A stretch of 55,883 bases of DNA from assembly GCA_964459305.1 (NCBI GenBank), contig CAYWNA010000065.1:1-55883 (forward strand), in the 5' to 3' direction. The notes below the pieces were generated by a model. It was not told the DNA's origin, did not search any database, and saw nothing but the letters and a program-made list of their open reading frames with translations. Within the stretch, counting starts at the first letter, position 1. Each line of letters starts with the position of its first letter. The translations under genes were made by a program, and so were the position numbers. Positions 1 through 7,953 of this stretch are shown here, piece by piece. The DNA is from CAYWNA01 sp964459305 (GTDB taxonomy: Bacteria; Planctomycetota; Planctomycetia; Pirellulales; Pirellulaceae).

Positions 1-530
1 CGCCCTCCCGAAACAAAACCCGAACGATCGCAATATTCACGCTATAGCAACTTTGCCGCCCCCCAGGACTGCCCCCGGCCCACTCCCGTGCAGATGCCAT
101 CAGACAACGATGAAATCGTGCAGAAGCGGCCCGTCTGAAGTACTGAAGATATCCGGTCAGACGCGTTCTGCAAAGAGTTCGTCCCCCCCTTTATCAAAGA
201 CACTGATATGGCCTACAGGCGGGCGGCACCGCGGGTTGAGCCAGCCACCTCGCTCCGCATCGCTTCGGGTCGCCTCCGTTATATATCGCCAATCCACCCT
301 GAAGAACAGGATTTTGCGGAATACAGTTCTTCAAACGCCGGATTGCACACTAGCCCGAAGCGCATGCGAGGACATAGCCTATACCCGTCGTTTGCGCTCG
401 GGCTAGTGCCACTTCTCCCCGGGAGCGGTATAAACGGGAAAGTTGCTCAGGCTGCGATGCTGATGGCTGAGAAAGCCAAAATTCTGCGACGCCTGCAATA
501 ATCGACGCTTTCCTGCGTTTTGGTTTACAG
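1..530. other. No gene seen; leader of the sigma-factor gene
   Basis: No open frame here has a recognisable domain or a credible start. The only structure seen is the inverted repeat at 348-408. The last 60 bases probably hold the promoter of the sigma-factor gene at 531, but I cannot point to a convincing -35/-10 pair. Confidence 0.5.
348..408. repeat. Inverted repeat, planctomycete REP-like
   Basis: The left arm CACTAGCCCGA is exactly complementary to the right arm TCGGGCTAGTG, and each arm has a GCGC next to it. About 29 bases separate the arms. It resembles the dispersed 'CTAGCCCGAAGCGC' palindromes of planctomycete genomes (recalled, not searched). It could also end transcription arriving from the left. 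Confidence 0.6.
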
Positions 531-1061
531 ATGCCCGCCGCAAGACGAAAGACACCGGATTCGGAAAAGCTATCCGGCTGGGTGCGTGAACACGGATGCG
601 CCGTTCGCGGATACCTGCTGGCGATGGTCCGGCGAGAGGATGTGGCGGACGACCTAGTGCAGGAGGTGTTTCGCAAGGCATGGCAGGCCCGACGGAGCTA
701 CCGGGAGACAGGTTCGGCACGGGCCTACCTGATGCGAATCGCAGATCGTTTGGTTGTGGACCAAGCGAGAAGGGCCGGACGAGAAGTGAACATCGACGCG
801 GACGATTGGCAACGTGTCACACCGTTGGACACTGCGGCGGAGCCATCGGATGTCCTTTCGAAAGCCGAGTCGCTCTCTCGAATGCGGGAGGCGATTCAGG
901 AGCTGTCTCAGCCGCAGCAACGAGTGTTGTTGTTGAGGTATTACGGCGACATGGCTTTTGCCGATATCGCTCGGACGATGGGGTGCCCTTTGAATACGGT
1001 GCTCAGCCACTGTCGACGTGGCCTTTTGACTTTACGCAAGAGACTTGTTGAGGTGACGTAA
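531..1061 (+). CDS. ECF-type RNA polymerase sigma factor
   Basis: A 176-residue extracytoplasmic-function sigma-70 protein that would direct core polymerase to a small regulon. Region 2 is at about residues 25-70, with the DDLVQEVF signature followed by AYLMRIADRLVVDQARR. Region 4 is at about 115-170, with LSQPQQRVLLLRYYGDMAFADIAR and a helix-turn-helix NTVLSHCRRGLLTLRK. Length is normal for the family. The stop codon overlaps the start of the next gene by one base (TAATG), so the two are translationally coupled. The usual partner of such a factor is an anti-sigma factor, and the next product is a one-pass membrane protein in that position. Confidence 0.93.
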   Translation: MPAARRKTPDSEKLSGWVREHGCAVRGYLLAMVRREDVADDLVQEVFRKAWQARRSYRETGSARAYLMRIADRLVVDQARRAGREVNIDADDWQRVTPLDTAAEPSDVLSKAESLSRMREAIQELSQPQQRVLLLRYYGDMAFADIARTMGCPLNTVLSHCRRGLLTLRKRLVEVT

Positions 1062-1600
1062 TGGACGACGCGCAGCAGCGGCTGCTACGACAACTGGATC
1101 AGGCGACTTCACGTGAGCCGGACGCCGATGACCAGCCGCTGGACGCGGAAACCGCGCGGTTGCGCGAGGGCTGGCTTGCCCTATCCCGACTGTTGGCGGC
1201 GGAGGAGGCAGAGGTCGACGACCAAACAATCGCCGCTCGAATCCATCGTGCCGAACGGCGACGCATGGCACGACGCGTCGTTGCCGGCGCGTTGGCAGTG
1301 GCGGTTTCGCTGCTGGTCGTCGCGTCGGCCACCTGGTTCCTGTCCAATCGTGGACCGCCGGATACGCGCTCACTGCCTCAACAGCTCGCCGCTCCCAAAC
1401 AGCAACCATCCCGGTCCGCTGCGACGGACGAACCGACGGACGATATCGAAATCGCGTGGGACGATTCTCTGGACGACCAATTCGCCCAGCTCAGTCGCAA
1501 AATCGCAGGCTACGATAACCAGTCGTATTTGGATGATTTGTCCTTTGAGGTGTTGGATGCGCAACTGCAGCGTATTGGTCAAGATATGAACGAACTATGA
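1061..1600 (+). CDS. Single-pass membrane protein, candidate anti-sigma partner
   Basis: 179 residues. A cytoplasmic-side N-terminal part of about 70 residues precedes one strong transmembrane helix at about residues 72-95 (VVAGALAVAVSLLVVASATW). An acidic, probably periplasmic C-terminal part follows. No zinc-binding HxxxCxxC anti-sigma motif is present, so the anti-sigma role rests on topology and on the one-base overlap with the sigma gene. It is followed after 13 bases by a secreted-protein gene with a GGAGG ribosome site. It may instead only anchor or sense envelope stress. Confidence 0.6.
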   Translation: MDDAQQRLLRQLDQATSREPDADDQPLDAETARLREGWLALSRLLAAEEAEVDDQTIAARIHRAERRRMARRVVAGALAVAVSLLVVASATWFLSNRGPPDTRSLPQQLAAPKQQPSRSAATDEPTDDIEIAWDDSLDDQFAQLSRKIAGYDNQSYLDDLSFEVLDAQLQRIGQDMNEL

Positions 1601-1613
1601 GGAGGAGGTTCAG

Positions 1614-2315
1614 ATGTCAACGGAAACTAGACATATCGTTTTTTTGGCGGCAGTGCTTGTGCTGAGTTTTTTCTGGCAAGCGGCATTGCACGCTCAGGAC
1701 GGTGATCGCCCGGCGGACAAGCCCCGTGTGGCGCCTCCGAGTGATCGCGCCCCAAGCAAGGGCCAGCCACGATTCGACCGGCCAAGAGCAGACGGCCCGC
1801 GCAAGCCTGCTCTTCACTTACGCCCGGATGCGGATCGGCCCAGCGATCGTCGTGGCTGGCCGGCCGGCCCCGCGCCTGGCGACGCCTCCGGCCAACATCG
1901 TGCGGGGCCGCCTCACGACGTTCCTCACGCGAAACCTCCGCTGGGCCTCCATCCGAAACGCGGGGTGGGTGGCGGCATGGCCGGTCCAGGCATGCCGGGC
2001 ATGGGGCCTGCCGACCCGGAAATGCAGGAATTGGATCGCAGGGATTTCGAGTTGGGTCAGCAATGTATGGAATTGTCCATGCGCTTTCGGCACGCGCCGC
2101 CTGACGAAAAGGAAAAGTTGAAGAAGGAACTGACTGAATCCGTCAACGGGCACTTCGAGGTCCGGCAACAGCGGCGCGAGCTGCAATTGAAACGGCTGGA
2201 AGAGGAACTTAAGCGCTTGCGTGAGGCGATCGAGCGCCGTAGCGGCTCGCGCGAGCAAATCGTTAGTAAGCGCATTGCCGAATTGCTCGGCGAGGAAGAT
2301 GACCTCAGTTTCTAA
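1614..2315 (+). CDS. Secreted Pro/Arg-rich protein with C-terminal coiled coil
   Basis: 233 residues. A signal peptide covers residues 1-28 (FLAAVLVLSFFWQAALHAQD). The middle part (30-125) is low-complexity, rich in Pro, Arg, Asp and Gly. A charged helical segment at about 135-225 (EKEKLKKELTES, LKRLEEELKRLREAIERR) should form a coiled coil. A GAGGAGG ribosome site lies 6 bases before the ATG. It is third in the operon with the sigma factor and is probably an extracytoplasmic member of its regulon. The helical part loosely resembles periplasmic Spy/CpxP-like or metal-sensor proteins, but no diagnostic motif is visible. Confidence 0.7.
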   Translation: MSTETRHIVFLAAVLVLSFFWQAALHAQDGDRPADKPRVAPPSDRAPSKGQPRFDRPRADGPRKPALHLRPDADRPSDRRGWPAGPAPGDASGQHRAGPPHDVPHAKPPLGLHPKRGVGGGMAGPGMPGMGPADPEMQELDRRDFELGQQCMELSMRFRHAPPDEKEKLKKELTESVNGHFEVRQQRRELQLKRLEEELKRLREAIERRSGSREQIVSKRIAELLGEEDDLSF

Positions 2316-2393
2316 CGCACCGCCTCTATATCGTTGCGCCCGTCACACAGGGCGACAGGTAACCACGTATTGGAGAAAGTTGAGGGAAATCCA

Positions 2394-3236
2394 ATGGCAC
2401 CACGACACCGCTCTTTTCGAACCATCGCAATCGCCGCGACGGCACTGCTGGCCGTAGGCGTTGCCGCTTCGGCAGTGCTGGCAGACCCAAAGCCGGCAGA
2501 CCCACCAAAGCCGCCACCAGCCAAACAGAAGAAGCTACTGGCGGCGCCTAAGAAACCATTCGTTGGCCAGAGACTGAGGGCCATGCCGAAGCAGCCCCCG
2601 ATTGGACGTAAGCCATCGGCGGCACCCAAGAAGCCTATGGCATCAGGCCCGATGGAAGGTGGCCTGGAAGCAAGGTTGATGCGTCTGGAGCACAAACTGG
2701 ACGCCGTGATGCGCGAGCTGCACGAGCTGCGAGGTGAACTACGTCATCGGCCGCCTGCACCGCCGTTTGCCCGGCGCGGACCGGGCCCAGGGATGCGTGG
2801 TACGTTCGATCCGCCGCATGGGATGCACGGACGGCCTTCGCGCGGATCGCATCACCAACCCGATGCTCAACGGCCTTTCGTTCGCGGATTCCCAGGCCCA
2901 GCGGCCGGACATCGACCGCCGCAAGGCCCGCGGCCCGATGGACACCATACTGGGCCACCTCATTCAGGGCACCACGGCCATCATCCCGGTCATGCCGGAC
3001 CCGAATCGAAACCGAAACCGCCGGCAGGGCCGTTTGGCGCCGAAGCCGGCCCACCAAAGCCTGCGCACAAACCGGGGCGACCTCCGGGACCGCCTTCCAA
3101 GGATGCTCACGGCGGCCTTCCGCCGTTCCATTCCGAAGGCGGCCCACAGTCGGGTTCCCACGGCAAACCGAAACCGCCGATTCCTCCCAAACACAAATTC
3201 GACGCAGGACCTCCCAAGGGAGGCGACGCGTTCTAG
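2394..3236 (+). CDS. Secreted His/Pro/Gly-rich protein
   Basis: 280 residues from the ATG at 2394. This start is chosen because it follows TGAGGG and opens directly onto a signal peptide (FRTIAIAATALLAVGVAASA, cleavage near AVLADP). A longer in-frame start 60 bases upstream would bury the signal. A Lys/Pro-rich stretch is followed by a short helix (LEARLMRLEHKLDAVMRELHELRGEL, about residues 82-107) and a long Pro/Gly/His tail with HHGHHPGH, which could bind metals. It shares architecture with the preceding gene (signal, disorder, helix), so the two may be diverged relatives. Probably the last gene of the sigma-factor operon. Confidence 0.7.
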   Translation: MAPRHRSFRTIAIAATALLAVGVAASAVLADPKPADPPKPPPAKQKKLLAAPKKPFVGQRLRAMPKQPPIGRKPSAAPKKPMASGPMEGGLEARLMRLEHKLDAVMRELHELRGELRHRPPAPPFARRGPGPGMRGTFDPPHGMHGRPSRGSHHQPDAQRPFVRGFPGPAAGHRPPQGPRPDGHHTGPPHSGHHGHHPGHAGPESKPKPPAGPFGAEAGPPKPAHKPGRPPGPPSKDAHGGLPPFHSEGGPQSGSHGKPKPPIPPKHKFDAGPPKGGDAF

Positions 3237-3332
3237 CGCGGCACGGATACACCTCGTAGGTTCCGCGTGCCGGACGGAACCTACGGGCGAGCCGTTACAC
3301 AATCGCCGGCTTTGCGTTGGGTGGACGATCTC

Positions 3333-3532
3333 TCAGGCGAGCTTGATCTTGCCGGGCAGGGCGATCTCGGACACTTCGATTGGCGTGTCCCAATCGTATT
3401 CGGCCGGATCGAGCCGCTGCTGTGAATTCATGGCCATTTCCCAAGTGATGGTTAGGCCCGTGTAGGCGCTCATCCGTTGCATGATGCCCATCAGCGTTGG
3501 ATGGTAGCTGTTGACTGGGACGACCTGCCTCA
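3333..3532 (-). pseudogene. 3' remnant of a Gfo/Idh/MocA-family oxidoreductase
   Basis: About 65 codons read like the C-terminus of planctomycete Gfo/Idh/MocA proteins: NSYHPTLMGIMQRMSAYTG, then TITWEMAMNS, then a short tail ending ALPGKIKLA. No start codon or N-terminal Rossmann domain is attached. The reading begins at the stop codon of the TMTC-like gene and runs on in the same direction. A matching internal piece of the same family lies on the other side of that gene at 5250-5417. I read the two as halves of one gene split by the 1.7 kb TMTC-like gene. Family assignment is from recalled consensus. Confidence 0.65.
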
Positions 3533-5224
3533 ATGGCGAGCAGGCTCGGAAGGATCCCGATTCAGATAGAGCTCCAACCGACTTCGAAGCTCGTCAGCCA
3601 AATCCTCATCACCGGCGTTTTCGGTCAGCGTAATCGCTTTTCTTGTCGCGGCAATCGCCATCTCAGCGTGCCCCGTCTGGGCATAGATCTCCGCGACGGC
3701 CATCACAGGGGCGGGGTCCGAGCGATCGGCCAACTCGCAGGCTCTTTCGGCCAGTCGCATTGCCAGGCCGTAATCTCGCAACTCGGTTTGGTGGCATGTT
3801 GCCAGAAGCAAAGCGAAGTTCCTCAACGTATCTGCATTGTTGGGATCTAGCAGCACCGCGGTACGGTAATGCTCGAGGGCTTCGTCGAACAGCCCGACCG
3901 CTGCCAAAGTGTCTGCAATACCACCGTGGGCGAGGGCATTGTTGGGGTCCACCCTCAAGCAGTTTTCCCACATGGAAGCGCTGTTGCGCCATGACCGGAC
4001 TTGGCCGGCACTCAATATCGCCAGCAGGCTCAGCAGGCCCAACGCAGCAATCACCACAGGCGCCACTCGTCCTTTCAAAACACTCGCAAGCGGCCTTAGC
4101 CCCATCGCCATCATGATGGCCAACCCCACCAACGGAAAGTAGAGGAAGCGATCCGCCCGATGAATGTGATGGGGCATGATCTGTAGCGTGGGCCCCAAAG
4201 CGAGGATAAACCATAGCAGGCCGAAAAGAGCCAACTTCTGTCGCCTCAACTTCCACAGGCCAGCACAAGTCAGGCCGACGGCAATCACACCGAGAATCAC
4301 CTCCGCGTCGAAGAAAGCCTGAGGTCTGGCCTTGGCATAGGCGATCGACAAGTGTGTGGGCCAGACCAGTGCCTTGAGATTCAGCCAATACACACTCAGG
4401 ACCAACGCCAGCCGCTCGACAGCAGTCATCCCAGCCTGGTGCGCGGAAGAAGCCACCTCAGGGCCAAGCCTCTTGATCACGACGGTCGTCACGCTGATCG
4501 CCCAAAGCGCGAAGGTACCGCAGATAATCCTCCGCAACTTGGGCCGGGCCAGCGTCAGCGCATCGCAGACCGTAATCAAGAAAGGAATCACGGCCCCCAG
4601 AGCATTGCTCAGACAAGCCGCCACGCAACACAAAGCCGCACCGGCGTAGCAGGCCACCGCTGCGCCAGCTCTGCCGCTCGCTTTGCCCAGACGACGGGCG
4701 CTGAGATGGAAGTGGATGCAGCCCAACGCGCCCAGCGTCATCAGCAGTTCCTCTCGACCCGCCACCCAGGCCACCGGCTCCACCACCACCGGATGCACGG
4801 CGAAGACCCCGGCCGAGAATGCTACTGCGCAGATGTCCCACCCGTTGAGCGATCTGTCGGTCGAGGCTGGATGGCGAAACAAACGCAAGATCAGCCAAAA
4901 AACCAGAAGCACGTTGGCCAGATGGATGAAACCGTTGGTCCGCTTGAATCCCCCGGCTGTAAGCCCCCAGAGCTGATAGTCCACTGCAAATGTTAATGTG
5001 CGGACCGGATAGTAGCTGGTGATGCACCGGTTGGTGAGGATGTGCTTCAGGTTTTCGACATTGAGGCCCTGAATGTGGCGATTCTCGACCAATTGCTCCG
5101 TTACGTCGAAATCGACGAACTCAAAACCCACAATAGGGAAGAAGACGGCCGAAACGAGACCGGTGAGAACGACTGCGGCGGCGAGGAGCTTTGGCCTGTG
5201 GCCCTGTTTGGGTTCCTGTATCAC
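3530..5224 (-). CDS. TMTC-like multi-pass membrane protein with C-terminal TPRs (copy 1)
   Basis: 564 residues. About 10 transmembrane helices occupy residues 12-410. TPR-type helices (about 425-550) include NALAHGGIADTLAAVGLFDEALEHY. The N-terminal half resembles GT-C fold TMTC/PMT-like transferases: an acidic first-loop motif (FVDFDV), TSYYPVRTLT, a LANVLLVFWLILRL helix and HPVVVEPVAWVAGREELL. A role in protein or glycan mannosylation is family inference. Two paralogs lie at 7954-9909 and 30736-32706; this copy is about 90 residues shorter because it has fewer TPRs. Start is GTG after GGGGCGAGG. It lies directly between two relics of one Gfo/Idh/MocA gene on the same strand. Confidence 0.85.
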   Translation of the reverse strand: MIQEPKQGHRPKLLAAAVVLTGLVSAVFFPIVGFEFVDFDVTEQLVENRHIQGLNVENLKHILTNRCITSYYPVRTLTFAVDYQLWGLTAGGFKRTNGFIHLANVLLVFWLILRLFRHPASTDRSLNGWDICAVAFSAGVFAVHPVVVEPVAWVAGREELLMTLGALGCIHFHLSARRLGKASGRAGAAVACYAGAALCCVAACLSNALGAVIPFLITVCDALTLARPKLRRIICGTFALWAISVTTVVIKRLGPEVASSAHQAGMTAVERLALVLSVYWLNLKALVWPTHLSIAYAKARPQAFFDAEVILGVIAVGLTCAGLWKLRRQKLALFGLLWFILALGPTLQIMPHHIHRADRFLYFPLVGLAIMMAMGLRPLASVLKGRVAPVVIAALGLLSLLAILSAGQVRSWRNSASMWENCLRVDPNNALAHGGIADTLAAVGLFDEALEHYRTAVLLDPNNADTLRNFALLLATCHQTELRDYGLAMRLAERACELADRSDPAPVMAVAEIYAQTGHAEMAIAATRKAITLTENAGDEDLADELRSRLELYLNRDPSEPARH

Positions 5225-5249
5225 TGCCTCGCCCCTTGATCGACCCGAG

Positions 5250-5417
5250 CACCATCCCCTTGGTCCCGGCTTTGACTGTGTTCATTCGAGCACAGCCCTG
5301 TTGGTGCCGGCTGGAGGCATAGAACCGCGCGCCATCTTCGTACTCGAAAACCGACGCGAAATGATCGTAGATGTGGCCCTGGTAGACGCCCGTACGAATT
5401 GGACGGCCGCGAGTACG
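5250..5417 (-). pseudogene. Internal remnant of a Gfo/Idh/MocA-family oxidoreductase
   Basis: The minus-strand reading gives GRPIRTGVYQGHIYDHFASV, then FEYEDGARFYASSRHQQGC, then AGTKGM. This matches the recalled family block 'GGRQxRT..YGxIFDHFAVVxEYxNG...CRQQxGC...GTKG'. Similarity stops just before the GTG start of the TMTC-like gene. Upstream of about 5420 the frame is degenerate, so the N-terminal half is lost or decayed. Together with 3333-3532 it marks a disrupted gene. Confidence 0.65.
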
Positions 5418-5419
5418 AT

Positions 5420-5864
5420 GCAACAACGCTATTGATCGTCGACTTCGGCGGGCAGAGACAACAGGTCTTCCGGGAACCCGCCGAGGCTTGAAGAGAGTTG
5501 TTCTGCTCAGGCAAGCCTGCCTGCCAATCGCGGCAAATTGACCAATATGACGCAATCACCCTGCCCCATCACCTTTCCCGAAATCTACCGAGGAGCCGAA
5601 AAGGATCTGCCAATTTTGACTCGGATGCAGGTAACATCGGGGACACTCACCCATGCGTCGGTCGTTCCTTTTCTGCGAGTTGTCTGGAAATCTTGGTGCA
5701 CACGGTTGCAAACTCGTGGTGGCTGCTTAAACTCGGTGGCGAAAACTGTGACCTTTCCTCGCCGCGGGAATATTCCTGCTGGCAAAGGGATCGTATGGTA
5801 CAGGACAAGAGCGCTGAAGTCGTCGAGACCCGGTAAATTGGTTTCCTAGATTGGAGGAGATTAG
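5420..5864. other. No gene seen
   Basis: This stretch should have carried the N-terminal part of the broken oxidoreductase, but I cannot recognise it in any minus-strand frame. A small 6-bp hairpin (CAGGCA/TGCCTG) is near 5511-5526. The 3' end holds GGAGGA at about 5853, the ribosome site of the lipoprotein gene that follows. Confidence 0.5.
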
Positions 5865-6041
5865 ATGATGAAACGACTCCTGTATGTTGGGCTTTTGGCG
5901 GTGTGCAGTTGCTTCTGGGCCGGGTGTTCGCAACCGGCTCCGGAGCCCGAGCCCGAGACCGAGGCGGAAATGGAGGCGACGATGGAGGATCAACAGTCCA
6001 TGATGGAGGCCGAAATGGAGGAGACCCCGCCAGCCGAATGA
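5865..6041 (+). CDS. Small acidic lipoprotein
   Basis: 58 residues from tandem ATG codons behind a TTGGAGGAG ribosome site. The N-terminus (MMKRLLYVGLLAVCSCFWAGC) is a lipoprotein signal peptide, with the likely lipidated cysteine at residue 21 after WAG. The mature part is short and very acidic (PEPEPETEAEMEATMEDQ). Small lipoproteins of this kind are common in planctomycetes and have no known function. It is followed by three strong inverted repeats and faces the DUF1559 gene, so it stands alone. Confidence 0.7.
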   Translation: MMKRLLYVGLLAVCSCFWAGCSQPAPEPEPETEAEMEATMEDQQSMMEAEMEETPPAE

Positions 6042-6097
6042 AAACCTGCGGACGGAGATATATACCGCCCGCGGCCAGGATTGTCCCTTTTCCGCGT

Positions 6098-6161
6098 GTA
6101 GCCGAAGTCGTCAGACTTTGGTCCGCGTGCGGAAAAACCAAACTCTGGCGAGTTCGGCTAC
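6098..6161. repeat. Imperfect 25-bp inverted repeat
   Basis: The arm at 6098-6122 starts GTAGCCGAAGTCGTCAGAC. It pairs with 6137-6161, which ends CGAGTTCGGCTAC, at about 22 of 25 positions across a 14-base loop. It is the first of three palindromes between converging genes and looks like a dispersed REP-type element. Confidence 0.65.
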
Positions 6162-6178
6162 GGGTCAGACCTGCCCGC

Positions 6179-6244
6179 GGGGCACGTTTCTAACGTGCCA
6201 TAGTGCATGAACTTAGAGACATTGGCACGTTAGAAACGTGCCCC
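6179..6244. repeat. Perfect 22-bp inverted repeat
   Basis: 6179-6200 (starting GGGGCACGTTTCTAACG) is exactly repeated in inverse orientation at 6223-6244, with a 22-base spacer. Perfect pairing with so long a loop suggests a recent mobile palindrome or REP unit rather than a simple terminator. Confidence 0.75.
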
Positions 6245-6275
6245 ACGTTGACGAAGCTACGATTAATGCCTGTCG

Positions 6276-6303
6276 AGCGGGTTGGGGCCTACCCCAACCC
6301 GCT
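6276..6303. terminator. GC-rich hairpin, probable bidirectional terminator
   Basis: AGCGGGTTGGGG pairs perfectly with CCCCAACCCGCT around a 4-base loop. It lies 46 bases beyond the stop of the minus-strand DUF1559 gene and downstream of the plus-strand lipoprotein gene. There is no U-tract, so its activity is uncertain. Confidence 0.5.
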
Positions 6304-6349
6304 AACGGCGTGTAACGCACCGATGAGTGCATGGACACGGCTGGTAAAG

Positions 6350-7405
6350 TTAGTCTGGGACGTCCACGGCTTCTCCGTCTGCGACGAAGGCCAGATGAAT
6401 CAGCGTGCCGTAGTCGATATCCTCCGAGAGGAAGTGGGTCGACCCGTCGCAGAATACGAAACCAGCTCCCCCTGGATGGTAGCTATTGAATACCCACGCG
6501 TAGCTCACATCTAGTGGGTGGGGATTTCCGGTCGTCCAGTGCCCATTGATGTTCCAATCGATAGCGTGCGACGGGTGATACGTCGCATTCGAATAGGCCA
6601 CAGTGCGGCCGTGGCAACACGTGTGCGTTCCTTGCAGGCCCCACGGCCCATAATGGCCGGACGTTTTACCGCCCTCTTGGCTGCCACCCGCGCCTTCGCC
6701 AATCGCTAGGGTGGTGCTGGTGCCATCGGTAAATTTCGCCATGTTCGCTCCGTCGCTGTTACCGAAGGCCCCGAGGCGTCTTACGCGGGTGGAGGTAGCG
6801 TATAACACGTCGTAAGGAGCGTCATAATCGGTAGAATACCCCGAGGAGAACAGATAGCTTGTCCGCTTCGCGTTTCGGCGCGCATAGAAGGTTGTTGAAT
6901 TGGCAGCAGCATAACTCGAGTTTTGTCCTGCAACAGGATGGGAAGGACACTCAAGGACGTCAAGCCTTTCGCTAAGAACCGCAACATTAGCCTGGGCCTG
7001 AGTCGTGTTAGAAGGGACTGCGCCAGCACCGGCTCTGGGATTCGATGTAGAGGTTGCATGTTCGAGAACAAGTTGATCGGAAAGTGTTTGCTGCTCCATG
7101 TAGGGAAGCATGAGCACCCACCCGGTGTGATTCCTGACGCCTTCGGGGTAACCCCACGTCCCATTTGTTGTACCACCGGTTGTTCGTCCCGAGTTCAGCA
7201 GCGCCGGCGGGAAGCTTCCGAGCACATCGTGATAGTTGTGTAGCGCAATTCCTTGCTGTTTCAGGTTGTTTATGCATTGCGTTCGCCGAGCCGCTTCGCG
7301 GGCAGCTTGAATCGCGGGCAGCAACAAGGCGACCAAAATTCCAATGATCGCAATGACGACCAATAGTTCCACGAGCGTAAATCCTGTCCTCTTGCGCGGA
7401 TTCAT
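6350..7405 (-). CDS. DUF1559 protein with type IV pilin-like N-terminus
   Basis: 351 residues. The N-terminus RKRTGFTLVELLVVIAIIG is a prepilin cleavage/methylation motif: cut after Gly, with Glu at +5 and a hydrophobic helix at about residues 9-31. The next block AIQAAREAARRTQCINNLKQ and the C-terminal H-x-G-G segment (SYHPGGAGFVFCDGST) are hallmarks of the planctomycete DUF1559 family. Such proteins occur in dozens of copies per genome and are presumed surface pseudopilin-like proteins of unknown function. Start is the ATG after a G-run (GGGGGGGCGAAG). It is divergent from TMTC-like copy 2. Confidence 0.95.
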   Translation of the reverse strand: MNPRKRTGFTLVELLVVIAIIGILVALLLPAIQAAREAARRTQCINNLKQQGIALHNYHDVLGSFPPALLNSGRTTGGTTNGTWGYPEGVRNHTGWVLMLPYMEQQTLSDQLVLEHATSTSNPRAGAGAVPSNTTQAQANVAVLSERLDVLECPSHPVAGQNSSYAAANSTTFYARRNAKRTSYLFSSGYSTDYDAPYDVLYATSTRVRRLGAFGNSDGANMAKFTDGTSTTLAIGEGAGGSQEGGKTSGHYGPWGLQGTHTCCHGRTVAYSNATYHPSHAIDWNINGHWTTGNPHPLDVSYAWVFNSYHPGGAGFVFCDGSTHFLSEDIDYGTLIHLAFVADGEAVDVPD

Positions 7406-7953
7406 GAGACTTCGCCCCCCCGTCAGTTAGAGAAAGTAGTGATGACGTTTCCGAACGGTAACAAGAAATTTGTCGAGAAGAAGGATTCAGAAGGTTAGGG
7501 CCGAACACCTGTCGTCTGTCGTGAGAAAATCGTACTCCAAGAGACGGCTGGACGACCCGCTAACTGTCTGATATGTGTACGTCCGTTTTCAACCTGCGGT
7601 TCGAGAAATACTCTCGCAATTTCCAAACCCGGTCCACGGGAACATCATATTTCCGCCCCGTGCTGAGTATGGAGCCCCCGATGTGACTCTCCTTAGTTGT
7701 GGTATTCTGCCCGAAACGTGAGGCTTTGTCAACATTTTTAGTAGGCGACACCGGAAGAAAACAGTTTGCCCGCAGAACGGGTGTCCAGGCCCGTGCAAAA
7801 AGGCTCAGACGAATCCGGAGATCGCCCCGCGGGGAAATTTGCCGATCGCGCAAGGGCGCCGTGGGCTCACGGAGGTTCAACGAACTCGTAATTGCATTTT
7901 GCGTGTTGCCCGTCGAGAATGAAGCCCCCTAATCATCGAATGCCGAGAGACAA
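7406..7953. other. Divergent intergenic region, no gene seen
   Basis: 548 bases between the DUF1559 gene (leftward) and TMTC-like copy 2 (rightward). Both strands show only short frames without recognisable content. It must hold two promoters, but I see no clear -35/-10 pair and no repeat arm. Confidence 0.5.

Noticed and set aside
348..408. CRISPR array or tRNA
   Set aside because: A single palindrome without regularly spaced copies, and no cloverleaf or cas gene anywhere in the window.
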